Source: Effrenium voratum (taxonomy: Eukaryota > Sar > Dinophyceae > Suessiales > Symbiodiniaceae). Taken from it: DNA of 64,000 nucleotides. Where the stretch lies: assembly GCA_963377175.1 (NCBI GenBank), contig CAUJNA010003740.1, positions 285,208 to 349,207 of the forward strand. Direction: 5' to 3'. Of this stretch, positions 28,501 through 33,486 are shown piece after piece. Position numbers and translations under genes: made by a program. Position 1 is the first letter of the stretch. Each line of letters begins with the position of its first letter. The notes beneath the pieces were generated by a model. The model was not told the DNA's origin and did no database searches. It saw nothing but the letters and a program-made list of their open reading frames with translations.

Positions 28501-30233
28501 TCCCGCGTCGACGGGAACCAGTTTGCAGTCCTGAACACTCCTGAAACAAATTCCATCCATATCTCTAGCGCCTATGTCAGAAGCGAACGATTGGAGAGCT
28601 TGTTGTAGTTTGTTCAGAATCCCGTCGCTCGCTTCAACTGTCAACAAACGACGCACAAATCAAACATAAGCCTCGCATATTTCAAAGGGTTGCTCCCGAG
28701 CTGGAGCTTGCTGCCTGGGCGCAGACTTGGCTGGACTCGGCGCCCTGGTTACAGGAAATTCTACAGGAAAACAGCCTATTCGGTGTTTTGGGGCCATGTC
28801 CTGTAGATTTTCCTGTAACGTTACCCCTTGAATATGGTTCTCCAGAATTCACCGTCTGTCCCAGACCCCTGAGCTGGTAAGGCGTACGCTCCCGAGTCCC
28901 GCGTCCCGAAAGATCCAGCTGGGTGGCTATTGCCCGTTGACTAACTCAGATGCCCAGTGGCCAGGGGAAAAAAAAAGGACATCCTTTTGTTGGTTGGTTG
29001 AGTTTAAAGGGAACCCTTCCCCAAAAAAAGGGGAAAAGAGGGCATTACTGGGCAACTGGGCGAACCAATTTCACGGCGAACGCATCCTTTTTCAACCAAC
29101 CAGCTGAGGGTTCAAGGCTCAAAGGCTATTCAGGGACCAAAAGACCCACCACTGTCAACTGGCAAGGCCTCATATCGCAACTTCCTTGGTCTAAATCATC
29201 ATCCCCAGCCGGAAAACGTGTTGCGTAAAGCCTCCTCCACATATATCCCTTGCACCCGCAACGGCACCAAAACGGTCACGGCAACAGGTTTTGACTTTTT
29301 AGGATTCCAAGCACTACGAGCAAAGGGAGCGGACGATTCCCACCTTACTGACGCATATCAGGGGTAACTACGCCCTTCTTGAACATGTATCTTTCTATAC
29401 GTGTGAATAAAAAATAGATATGTCCCAAAATACGAGGACCCTAAAAAAGGTGGTTGTCCTTCTGGTTTCCCTTTAATAATCATTATCGCACATCTCACCG
29501 GCAGAGCAACCTGGCTTTGCACCCGACACTCCGAGTCCAGGGCCACCAAGTTGGGCCGCAGTTGCCTGGAACTCCCGACCAGCCGCGACCGCTTTCCTTG
29601 GGTCAAATACCAACCGAATGCACATCCGTGTTTGCTGGCGGGTACTCGGGCCAAATATCAACCGACAAATCTCGGAAGGGAGGTCAAAATGGAGCTGTGG
29701 AATATGTTCAGGAGCAGAAAGGGCAGAACCAGCTGAGTAGCAGGCGAAACCCATCTAGCGTCTTTAAGCAAGATACACATACCATTTGACATTGCACGCG
29801 CGGATGCCTCAACTTACGGTGATTGAGACGTTCATTTGCGGGTTCTACTTTCGGCTGTCCGCATGACCTGAAATGAAGGATATTCTCGCCTTCTGACAAC
29901 CATGGCTAGAAGTTAATCAAGACATGTCAGAAAAGGAAGGACTTTGGTAGTCCAAACATCCTTCTAGTAGTTTGTCACCCGAAGAGCCTTCACCTGTGCA
30001 TCTTGCTTTCACTGGCTGCTTTCCTATTGATGTCCTATGGGAGATGGTTCTTAATTATGCACAGGATAACATGGCTGACCTAGCTCAGAATGATTACTTG
30101 ACCATTTTGGAAGGATGTCCTTCGCTAGACACCAGGTGAGAATGTGGCCCGGCCCCATTCTCCACGAAGCGATCGCCCTCGCCGGGCTTCACAGCCTGCG
30201 CCGCATCTCCTTCAGCAGCTCTGCACAAAGCGC
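498..30233 (-). CDS. PPR-repeat gene made of half-repeat exons (3' part beyond the window)
   Basis: Twenty minus-strand exon-like pieces between these positions encode pentatricopeptide-repeat helices. First-helix pieces read like SYNAAISACGK, second-helix pieces like RQWEVAEQLLM. They mostly alternate along the strand, spaced 0.4-3.3 kb apart. Joining neighbours gives compatible phase at 13 junctions: 30.2-28.2, 28.2-27.6, 27.1-25.0, 23.1-21.4, 21.4-20.9, 20.9-20.2, 20.2-19.1, 17.7-16.3, 16.3-14.4, 12.0-10.6, 10.6-9.1, 7.4-5.9 and 2.5-0.5 kb. Eleven donors are GC, eight GT and perhaps one GA; 16 of 20 acceptors are AG followed by G. PPR proteins bind organellar RNA and act in its editing, splicing or stability. 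No start codon, transit peptide or stop was identified. The missing phases (27.6-27.1, 25.0-23.1, 19.1-17.7, 14.4-12.0, 9.1-7.4, 5.9-2.5) imply unseen exons, more than one gene, or decay. Confidence 0.7.
1908..1978. mobile_element. 71 bp element with perfect 17 bp inverted repeat
   Basis: CTCACTTGCCCAGTGGC and its exact complement GCCACTGGGCAAGTGAG enclose 37 bp. The GCCCAGT core recurs in the element at 28951. Could form a stable hairpin; probably a minimal MITE. Confidence 0.8.
2521..2557 (-). CDS. PPR exon, first helix
   Basis: Encodes VSCNAAIAACSA plus the first base of the next glycine codon. The acceptor is CTGGCAG before GTC, and the donor is a GC type (TCTGCAG before GCAGGA). Phase and motif fit the following exon at 498-581. 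On the plus strand the same bases can be read as LPAEQAAMAALQETCQ, but without a family match. Confidence 0.68.
2951..3047 (-). CDS. Exon-like segment, unknown protein
   Basis: The minus reading ASLMGIVTSHMIKHMATY then FYEDWLRDPFDHG has strongly G/C-biased third positions and a protein-like mix of residues. An AG acceptor lies upstream (CTCCAAG before GGCTT). The donor is unclear; GACCACG before GATGC would be a GA donor. It sits between PPR exons at 5.9 and 2.5 kb but is not a PPR. It may be a neighbouring or nested gene, or a domain insertion. The family is not recognised. Confidence 0.4.
3065..3139. repeat. Three spaced copies of a 16-mer
   Basis: The word GACGGTCACAAGCGAC occurs without change at 3065, 3100 and 3124, with unequal spacing (35 and 24 bp). 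This is a small irregular tandem cluster and no longer array is present. Confidence 0.8.
3911..3985 (-). CDS. Exon-like segment, 25 codons, unknown protein
   Basis: Bounded by a good acceptor (GTTTCTCAG before GAG) and donor (ACACAG before GTGGCC). It is exactly 75 bp and reads ERLANEAWIDGATPSVRI then AGVLETQ. Third positions are G or C in 20 of 25 codons. A second frame, containing DRWRDTF, would join in phase to the PPR exon at 5858-5909 and vaguely resembles a PPR second helix, but its codon bias is weaker. The frame is therefore undecided. Confidence 0.4.
5858..5909 (-). CDS. PPR exon, first helix
   Basis: Encodes AVACNAALSARALETRA plus one base. The acceptor is GTTCAG before GCA and the donor is AGCCG before GTTCGT. 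It joins in phase 0 to the exon at 7338-7403, giving a normal-length inter-helix loop. The usual cysteine after NAALSA is arginine here. Confidence 0.62.
7338..7403 (-). CDS. PPR exon, second helix
   Basis: Reads PRRQWSRSLQLLWSM then RSRRLLE, a typical second helix with the invariant W and the LL pair. The donor is GAG before GTGCTT. The acceptor is GGCAG before CCG; a second possible acceptor lies 8 bp further in. It joins in phase to 5858-5909 but not to the upstream piece at 9104-9164, so an exon is missing there or one border is misread. Confidence 0.58.
7475..7528. repeat. (TGCG)n/(TG)n microsatellite
   Basis: About 30 bp of TGCG units run directly into TG units. It lies within the intron between the 9.1 and 7.4 kb PPR exons. 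Open frames read from it are low-complexity artefacts. Confidence 0.95.
8270..8383. mobile_element. MITE-like element, family A copy 1
   Basis: The 114 bp element has terminal inverted repeats CTAGGTCCTCCAGTAG and its complement, with 15 of 16 positions matching. The interior contains TAGGGGAACCCTCCCCCAAA. Two further copies lie at 32689-32803 and 43096-43219. No coding capacity; it looks like a non-autonomous DNA transposon. Confidence 0.85.
8955..9085. repeat. Degenerate tandem repeat, about 26-30 bp unit
   Basis: Successive units share CAAACAACTGAAAGCC and CCATCCCAACCCC with decay toward the right. It ends about 20 bp before the PPR exon at 9104-9164, so it lies at the 5' end of the intron downstream of that minus-strand exon. 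Confidence 0.7.
9104..9164 (-). CDS. PPR exon, loop plus first helix
   Basis: Encodes ASDLPVDSVTFSAAVSACEK plus one base, the classic dinoflagellate PPR first-helix signature. The acceptor is GGTGAG before GCG, and the donor is a GC type (GAGAAGG before GCTGGC). It joins in phase 0 to 10578-10621, giving a loop of normal length. Reading straight on past the donor gives WPG and then tandem-repeat sequence, which supports a splice here. Confidence 0.7.
10578..10621 (-). CDS. PPR exon, second helix
   Basis: Reads RQWEVAEQLLMDAE after two bases that complete a glycine codon from the exon at 11965-12011. The acceptor is GGCCAG before GC and the donor is GC-type (GCGGAG before GCCTTT). Both neighbouring junctions keep the frame, so 12.0, 10.6 and 9.1 kb form one continuous repeat and a half. 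Confidence 0.72.
10958..11045. mobile_element. AT-rich inverted-repeat element, family E
   Basis: Starts with AGGGTTGGA and ends with TCCAACCCT, with AAAATAAAATA tracts inside. Related AT-rich blocks with GTCCAACTC or GGTTGGACT ends follow at 11100-11235 and 11725-11805. This makes a local cluster, probably of small non-autonomous elements. Confidence 0.6.
11273..11328 (-). CDS. Exon-like piece resembling an ABC-ATPase Walker B segment
   Basis: The minus reading SDCVFDVMILDEPPTGL matches the hydrophobic-DE-P-TGL pattern of ABC transporter Walker B plus D-loop. The acceptor is CTGCAG before CATG and the donor is CTG before GTGCTC. The D-loop aspartate would fall in the next exon, which I did not find. 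It lies inside the intron between PPR exons at 12.0 and 10.6 kb, so it is a nested gene, a relic, or chance. Confidence 0.3.
11725..11805. mobile_element. AT-rich inverted-repeat element, family E copy
   Basis: GGGGTTGGACTAAAATAAAA at one side is mirrored by GACCAACCCCTACTTTATTT at the other. It is related to the block at 10958-11045. Confidence 0.55.
11965..12011 (-). CDS. PPR exon, first helix
   Basis: Encodes PGIIAWNAATSGCEK with one split base at each end. The acceptor is CCGAG before GCCCGG and the donor is GC-type (GAAAAAG before GCGATC). The final G plus the GC of exon 10578-10621 restores the glycine that normally follows CEK, so the junction is both in phase and in motif. This is one of the cleanest splice predictions in the window. 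Confidence 0.73.
12075..12198. mobile_element. MITE-like element, family B copy
   Basis: Begins CTGTGGATGGACGAAATCC and ends with its complement GGATTTTGTCCATCCACAG (one mismatch). The 124 bp interior holds CATGGGAAGCC and ATTCCAGGAGTTCTTGG. Other copies lie at 17849, 33321, 34478, 47654 and 59270. Short DGRNP/WTKSC-type translations in this window are shadows of this family. Confidence 0.88.
12420..12576 (-). CDS. Possible exon, unknown protein
   Basis: The minus frame reads TAKIASDSTPILAPTGQ, RLAVFLPHAPQVFVGEAVTV and GSGEGVPAVAEN, which looks protein-like. A CAG before GTG donor is possible after PHAPQ. There is no family match and codon bias is moderate. It lies in the intron between PPR exons at 14.4 and 12.0 kb. 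Confidence 0.25.
13150..13300. repeat. Degenerate CCAA/CCGA-rich simple repeat
   Basis: CCAACCAA and CCGACCGA words dominate about 150 bp. Any open frame through it is low-complexity (runs of P, T, Q and N) and not a gene. Confidence 0.8.
14404..14437 (-). CDS. PPR exon, second helix
   Basis: Reads GQQWQRGLQLL plus one base. The acceptor is CCGCAG before GGT and the donor is CTCCTGG before GTGATT. It joins in phase 0 to exon 16250-16307 so that ACGK is followed directly by GQQW, the expected helix A to helix B transition. An alternative donor 9 bp further on would set the phase needed by 11965-12011. Confidence 0.68.
14800..14905 (-). CDS. Exon-like segment, helical, unknown protein
   Basis: The minus frame reads RDVFKQMLVQFKQMLEALPP then PASPKDAFPLGG with strong G/C third-position bias; most other frames are less protein-like. 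It falls in the intron between PPR exons at 16.3 and 14.4 kb, which already join in phase without it. It may belong to a nested gene or an alternative exon. Confidence 0.38.
16250..16307 (-). CDS. PPR exon, first helix
   Basis: Encodes TGPAPNLVSYNAAISACGK after one base that completes an arginine codon from 17619-17693. The acceptor is GGGAAG before GACTGG and the donor is GC-type (GGCAAG before GCGCGG). Both flanking junctions keep phase, so three consecutive exons (17.7, 16.3 and 14.4 kb) reconstruct a continuous PPR run. Confidence 0.75.
16820..17130 (-). other. GC-rich, exon-like stretch with undecided frame
   Basis: Long open readings exist on both strands. Minus readings such as WLDFVQLEGLHSELGRK and HFNVALELVLGLVRQRLAQ look protein-like, while the plus frame gives an uninterrupted but proline-rich product. 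The base composition is clearly unlike the surrounding intron. It may contain one or two further exons of the PPR gene or of a nested one. Confidence 0.3.
17225..17305. repeat. Family C dispersed repeat
   Basis: Centre AAGGGAAACCAAAAGGAAAC with flanks resembling TCTCAAAATGGTGGACCCC. The same core recurs, in either orientation, near 6360, 29455, 46690, 49030 and 55740. Confidence 0.6.
17619..17693 (-). CDS. PPR exon, first and second helix
   Basis: Reads THALSCLQAEG then RWREALALLEVMC, so this 75 bp exon carries most of a repeat. The acceptor is GTTACAG before AACCC, and the donor is GC-type (TGTGCAG before GCCAGG). The AG left over at its end plus the first G of 16250-16307 gives arginine, keeping the frame. 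It does not join in phase to 19054-19107. Confidence 0.72.
17844..17954. mobile_element. MITE-like element, family B copy, fused to family H end
   Basis: CCATACTGTGGATG and CATCCACAGTATGG form the ends; the inner arms contain ATCCTGCACCAC and GGTGCGGGATTTCG. Directly to its left (17775-17844) is a truncated family H end with TTTTGACCCATGGCCAT, so two element types abut. Confidence 0.75.
19054..19107 (-). CDS. PPR exon, first helix
   Basis: Encodes ARSVVSFSAAVAVLEAK with split glycine codons at both ends. The acceptor is TTCCAG before GCGCTC and the donor is GCGAAGG before GTTTTC. Phase fits 20210-20260, though the loop formed is about six residues shorter than in the other repeats. The usual SAC has become AVL. 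Confidence 0.62.
20210..20260 (-). CDS. PPR exon, second helix
   Basis: Reads ACRASRQWQVALCLLS. The acceptor is GCTGAG before GCGCC and the donor is GC-type (CTCTCAG before GCGGG). It begins and ends on split glycine codons. The ACRAS stretch repeats part of a first helix, so the true acceptor may lie 17 bp further in (TGCGAG before CCGG). Confidence 0.65.
20920..20966 (-). CDS. PPR exon, first helix (degenerate)
   Basis: Reads YVAAISQALSFLKFA with single split bases at both ends. The acceptor is AAGCCAG before GTACGT. In phase with 21420-21472, giving DEISCAR before YVAAIS, a normal loop. The donor is uncertain: TTCGCAG before GAGAGA would be a GA type, known but rare in dinoflagellates. 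Otherwise the frame runs on to a TGA near 20838. Confidence 0.5.
20998..21130. repeat. Imperfect (GCTT)n repeat
   Basis: Runs of GCTT and CTTG words, purest at 21013-21060 and decaying toward 21130. It lies in the intron between the PPR exons at 21.4 and 20.9 kb. Confidence 0.85.
21420..21472 (-). CDS. PPR exon, second helix
   Basis: Reads GALHILSTMDRDEISCA plus two bases. The acceptor is AGCGCCAG before GGCGCT and the donor is GCCCG before GTGGTT. It joins in phase 0 to 23099-23149, where the helix has just begun with GGHWQ. Here the intron lies three residues later than in the other repeats. Confidence 0.62.
22080..22290 (-). CDS. Possible further PPR-like exon
   Basis: A minus frame without ATG reads FPAGFFEANWQAAGRASTM then YRSGVGILEIRTHVWCSLAA, with G/C-biased third positions and a W followed by A and M in PPR-like spacing. 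Competing plus-strand frames are also open. It falls inside an intron whose flanking exons already join in phase, so it may be decayed or alternative. Confidence 0.28.
22416..22537. mobile_element. MITE-like element, family D copy
   Basis: Ends AATGTTGACCTCATGTTAAT and its complement ATTAATATGGGGTCAACATT. The interior holds GGGGTGTTCCCCTCCAACAG. Other copies lie at 23946-24065 and 50285-50393, with fragments near 26310 and 37935. Confidence 0.8.
23099..23149 (-). CDS. PPR exon, first helix
   Basis: Seventeen codons read ATSNAALSACAAGGHWQ. The acceptor is ACCCGAG before GCC and the donor is GC-type (TGGCAG before GCCAGA). Phase 0 on both sides, joining cleanly to 21420-21472. It does not match the end phase of 24992-25069, so one exon may be missing upstream. 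Confidence 0.7.
23946..24065. mobile_element. MITE-like element, family D copy
   Basis: Shares GGGTGTCCCCCTCCAA and TTAATCCGGGGTCAACATTA with the copies at 22416 and 50285. The left end is degraded. Confidence 0.7.
24992..25069 (-). CDS. PPR exon, first and second helix
   Basis: Reads STMTACTKGLSWGKALEPL then GNRRES. The acceptor is CACTGAG before GTTCG and the donor is GAGAGCG before GTTCGT. Two leading bases complete a glycine codon from 27089-27155. Both helices are in one 78 bp exon, as at 17.7 kb. Confidence 0.65.
27089..27155 (-). CDS. PPR exon, second helix
   Basis: Reads ASGAWQQALAYHSEVEAVAP then KR plus one base. The acceptor is CCCTGAG before GCC and the donor is AAACGGG before GTCTCC. 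In phase with 24992-25069, placing APKRGSTMTAC across the loop. No matching first-helix exon was found between it and 27597. Confidence 0.64.
27258..27310. repeat. Family J dispersed repeat
   Basis: AAAAAGTTAAAGTCTAAAGA continues into TCCAACGCAATAGCAGT. The same block, with one change, recurs at 53668-53705 in the same orientation. Looser relatives with AGTGGGTTAAATGGAA lie at 385-478 and 35378-35472. Confidence 0.75.
27597..27654 (-). CDS. PPR exon, second helix (competing plus-strand reading)
   Basis: The minus frame reads SNWKYAVDLPSGFPSKET, a second helix, with acceptor ATGCGAAG before CATC and donor GC-type (ACCAG before GCAGG). It joins in phase to 28157-28194. The plus strand of 27572-27681 is also a credible exon (acceptor TCTTTCAG, donor CCCAAG before GTATGA) reading TELGTCLVSFDGKPLGRS. 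The PPR context favours the minus strand. Confidence 0.48.
28157..28194 (-). CDS. PPR exon, first helix
   Basis: Encodes AAKVYSAAINVA with split bases at both ends. The acceptor is GTCTGCAG before CGCGG and the donor is GC-type (GTGGCCG before GCGTCC). In phase with both 30196-30233 and 27597-27654. Confidence 0.62.
28240..28346. mobile_element. MITE-like element, family F copy 1
   Basis: Outer ends TAGGTGTCCT and AACACCTA, inner arms AATAGATGGCCCTGGT and its complement. The second copy is at 39351-39453. About 107 bp, non-coding. Confidence 0.78.
28600..28747 (+). CDS. Possible plus-strand exon, unknown protein
   Basis: An ATG-less plus frame reads FQRVAPELELAAWAQTWLD then SAPWLQEILQEN with G/C-rich third positions. 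It runs directly into the inverted-repeat element at 28748-28819. No family match. It lies within the minus-strand PPR gene's span, so it would be a nested opposite-strand gene. Confidence 0.3.
28748..28819. mobile_element. Small inverted-repeat element, family K
   Basis: GTTACAGGAAATTCTACAGG and its near-perfect complement CCTGTAGATTTTCCTGTAAC enclose about 30 bp. At 72 bp it could fold as a hairpin. Only one copy was seen. Confidence 0.72.
28951..29054. mobile_element. MITE-like element related to family A
   Basis: Ends TGCCCAGTGGCC and GGCATTACTGGGCA. The interior, with GGGAACCCTTCCCCAAAAAA, matches the interior of the family A copies, but the tips differ. It is probably a sister subfamily. 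Confidence 0.65.
29303..29386 (+). CDS. Plus-strand exon candidate, 28 codons
   Basis: The acceptor is TTTTTAG before GATTCC; the donor is GAACAT before GTATCT. It reads DSKHYEQRERTIPTLLTHIR then GNYALLEH with no stop, while the minus strand here is broken by stops. Unknown family. It lies inside a PPR-gene intron on the opposite strand. Confidence 0.38.
29499..29596 (-). CDS. Exon-like segment, unknown protein
   Basis: The minus frame reads SRLVGSSRQLRPNLVALDS then ECRVQSQVALP, with third positions G or C in about 80% of codons. The acceptor is ACCCAAG before GAAAG and the donor is CTGCCG before GTGAGA. It sits in the intron between PPR exons at 30.2 and 28.2 kb, which join without it. Confidence 0.32.
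30196..30233 (-). CDS. PPR exon, second helix (most upstream seen)
   Basis: Reads ALCAELLKEMRRR plus two bases. The acceptor is AGCCAG before GCGC and the donor is GC-type (CGGCGCAG before GCTGTG). In phase with 28157-28194. Upstream lies the end of another gene at 31,055, so the 5' end of the PPR gene should be within about 0.8 kb, or the two genes overlap. Confidence 0.6.
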
Positions 30234-31054
30234 CTGGCTTGCAACTTGTGGCTCACACGTTTGCGTGTTCGCCGACTGGAAAATAAAAGCTACTTCCAGT
30301 GATAGATTCGCTTCAAAACCAACAAGAGCAAAGGAAAAACAAAGATACTTCCAGTGATAGATTCCCTTTAAAACCAACAAGGGACAATACAAAATATGAT
30401 GAGGCAAATGGCAGCACATAGGGCAGTACCCCGCTGTCCCGTATGGAGGACTCATGGGGTTTACTGTGCAACCGCCTTCTTTAGGATATTGGGGTCCAGG
30501 GCTTGGTGCTGCAAAACGACTTCGATTTGTCCATGGAACGTACCCGTCGCCCATCCTCCAACAGAAAAAAGACAATGACACCTAGTTTCAGGGCCCTGAA
30601 TGCTAAACACCCTTGTCAATAGCAGGCCCCCCCCCCCCAAGTGCCGCAAAAGTATCAATTAGAGCCTGGGGGCTTTGGTCACCCAACCATGCTGCGGGGT
30701 GCCCGTTGAAAAAACCACAGTATGGGTGTGTCTTAATATGGCGTCCATTTGGCGTTCCTTTCATGTGTCTTTGTGTTTGTGTTTTGGTGTGTGTGTATTA
30801 ATGTTTGTTTGGTGTTTTTTGCTTTCCCGCTTGTGTGTGTCTGTGTGGTTTTGTGGTCAAGGGTGCCCTTCTCGGGGTTTCTAGCATAGAATTGCAAAAA
30901 CTAACACGCATCCACGCCGACGCACCCGTGCACTCCTCACTGATCACACCCGCCCAACAGTACTACTGAACAGTTCATTGTGCCTGAAAGTGATATGGGA
31001 ATTTGGTCGAGGCTTAGAGTTCACTGTATTACCCTGCTGCTGAGTTTGAACCAT

Positions 31055-31168
31055 CTAGAGTTTGTTGCCAATTTCAAAAGTGAGCTTCCTTTTGGTGGAG
31101 ATGTTGAAACCGGACACATAGGCAACTCCGTCGGCAAGTAACTCGGCTCCGAAGGCCGTGAATGTTGC
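31055..31168 (-). CDS. Last exon of an unidentified minus-strand gene
   Basis: The acceptor is GCTGACAG before GCAACA. Thirty-seven codons read ATFTAFGAELLADGVAYVSG then FNISTKRKLTFEIGNKL, ending in TAG. Codon bias and composition are convincingly protein-like. The short C-terminal tail follows a hydrophobic-polar alternation suggestive of beta strands. I do not recognise the family. It marks a gene boundary between the PPR gene and whatever lies upstream. Confidence 0.52.
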   Translation of the reverse strand, partial: ATFTAFGAELLADGVAYVSGFNISTKRKLTFEIGNKL

Positions 31169-31711
31169 CTGTCAGCCGCATAAACAGGCCAGGTGTCAAA
31201 CAGGGACATCCCCTTTTGGCTTCCTTCTGGGACAATTGAACAAGTGGCAATTCAGCACCGAGCGACGCTGTTCATGTTCAAATGGTTCAAAGAGAAACAA
31301 CCTGGAACAGTCATTTATGTTAAGAACCCCTCGAACTGTTTACTTTCTTAGTGCAAGGCAAGCCACCTATGGGCAACCGTTTGGGTTCGTTACCTCTAGG
31401 TCTTGCCATTCTAAATGCAAGGTGCCTGCGCATTCCGAGGCATGTGGACATGTTTTGGGCGGGTCCTTGAGTGTTACTGAACTTGAAGCGCACCCGGTGC
31501 AGCTCATTGGTGGGATTGCTGATGGCCTTCTTTCACACATTCGGAATATCCATGCGACCGCCTCAGAATGGATCTGACCTTTGGGCAAAGTTTTCGCCTG
31601 TTGCCATCAGCAGACTCAGGTTTAGCTTGCCGCCATGGAAAATCCGACAGGTGTACTTTGTTTGCAAGTTGTCGGAAACACGGGGCTTAACGGACTCAAC
31701 TGGCCCTACCC

Positions 31712-31780
31712 CTTGAGGCCTCCCCTGAAGGTGCCGCCCTCAGCCCGCTCAGCGCTGACGCATAGCTGGCGACATTCGGC
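31712..31780 (-). CDS. Possible exon, cysteine-containing (PAN/Apple-like?)
   Basis: The minus frame reads AECRQLCVSAERAEGGTFRG after acceptor GCACGCAG before GCC. The ECxxxC then GGTFRG spacing resembles part of a PAN/Apple fold, common in dinoflagellate surface proteins, but the segment is too short to be sure. It could belong to the gene ending at 31,055. Confidence 0.28.
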
Positions 31781-31964
31781 CTGCGTGCTCACCCAGGCGT
31801 ACACAGGCGGTTCTTGCCCAACAAAAACTTAGCCGGGATCTCCCAAATCATGGACATTTGACGTAAAGTTGTTTTAAGGGTCTCAGTGAAAAAACACTGA
31901 GTTTTCAATCTCCTGGCTTTTGAGGTAAAACTCCTAGAAATTGATTGGCACTGGTTCGCACACC

Positions 31965-32215
31965 CTAGAGTCGCAAACCCCTAGAGTCGCAAACCCCGTC
32001 ATTTGCCCGAAGGAGCCCTCCGATTCAGGAATATGTTGAATCAGAATCGTTCACATGAAACGAAATCCGTCATTCAAATTATTCAGAGAAAATGCGCCTT
32101 TGGGCCGCAAATCGGCGAAACCGGAAAGCGACTCAGCGCAAAAACATAAAAATGAACGCAAAAAGCCGGCAAACTACCGCAAAAACCCGCAAATCAAGAA
32201 AAGGTGGAGGTTGCG
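31965..32215. repeat. CGCAAA-rich degenerate repeat
   Basis: CCTAGAGTCGCAAACCC is repeated twice at 31965-31998, followed by many CGCAAA and CGAAA words. An open plus frame here (lysine-rich) is a composition artefact. Confidence 0.5.
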
Positions 32216-32688
32216 CAGATTGCGTGGTTCCAAGAGTGGTGGAGTTTACGAAAAAGACAAGAAGACTGGTTCCAACTTTTTCGCCCAAGAACCACTCCTA
32301 GTTTTGAATTGTTCACTCCTGCTTTTTGCAACCAATTTCTGCTTTTTGATTCATGCATTTGAAACACCTAAATCTCCTAGTTTTCAGAGGGTCTCCTAGA
32401 AATAACCTGGAGAACGGAACAACAAAGAAATATATAACCCGGAGATGGAGGACCCAGAATGCAAATTATATTAGCCGGTCATGGAATCCAACACGTTAGA
32501 GGTTGATAGCTTGCGTAGCCACTGTCTGTTGTTAAACACCTAGACTCTCGTAGGCTTCACTTCAATCTCGAACCCAACACCTCGACGAATCTGCGGATGG
32601 CTGTTGTGAACTTAGAGCTGCCAAAGCTACTGCGACTCATGCTGTGCGGTGGAGGCTTGCGAAGCAAATGTGGTGTTCCCTGCATTCC

Positions 32689-32803
32689 CTAAGTCCTCCA
32701 GTAGAGAAGCTAGAATAAAGGTACCCTTTTTTTCTGTAGCCTATTTGAGTAGGGGAACCCCCCCCCAAAAAAAAAGGTAAACCCGCACTACTGGGGGACC
32801 TAG
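32689..32803. mobile_element. MITE-like element, family A copy 2
   Basis: Ends CTAAGTCCTCCAGTAG and CTACTGGGGGACCTAG. The 115 bp element has about 85% visible identity to the copy at 8270. Confidence 0.85.
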
Positions 32804-33320
32804 TTCCTCTTGAAACATCACTCCACCCAAAGAAAGCTCTTGACGCTTCGATGGCGGTAGTGTCCACATGTGTCCACCCCTCGAAACAACATGGCGAAGA
32901 ACGGAAGCAGTATCGATGAAAGAAACAACTGGAGGTGACCACAGGAAGCTGAGTACCATGCACTAAGTAAGGTACTTGACTAAATCCTGATGCCACCTTT
33001 GATCAACAACGCTTGGCTTGCAGTGAAACTGCCAGGGGCAGGCGTGGATCGAATCTGATGCAGCTAGGTGCGATAAGGTGGCGCCAGGGGTGTAACGCAC
33101 ACGAGTGATAGGGAGCAGAACACAAGCCCGCGATGATCTGGTCGCAACCTGTCACCTTGAAACCCGTGACATGCGGATGCCAAAGTGTTCAACGCACATG
33201 TGGTTCAACACTCCATGGGTTCCGGCCCCAAAGTCAGCCCGCCTCAGATCCTGATCCACCACGTGTCGCCTGAAAGACGGCTAAAAGCGGTTGATGGACC
33301 GAAAGGCTATCCTTTTGGCA

Positions 33321-33486
33321 CTGTGGATGGACGAAATCCATTTCGCACCACCCAAGAAACCCTGGATTGAGTCGATGCCCCTGAAAATACCAACAAACAA
33401 CGGCTTCCCATGGGTTCAATACCAATAAGCAATGGTTTCAACCATGGGTTGAATGTGGTGCGAAATGGATTTCGTCCATCCCCCGT
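33321..33486. mobile_element. MITE-like element, family B copy (expanded)
   Basis: CTGTGGATGGACGAAATCC starts it and GGATTTCGTCCATCCCC ends it; the tip is degenerate. An internal AATACCAA-CCATGGGTT segment appears twice, making it about 40 bp longer than typical copies. Confidence 0.78.
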
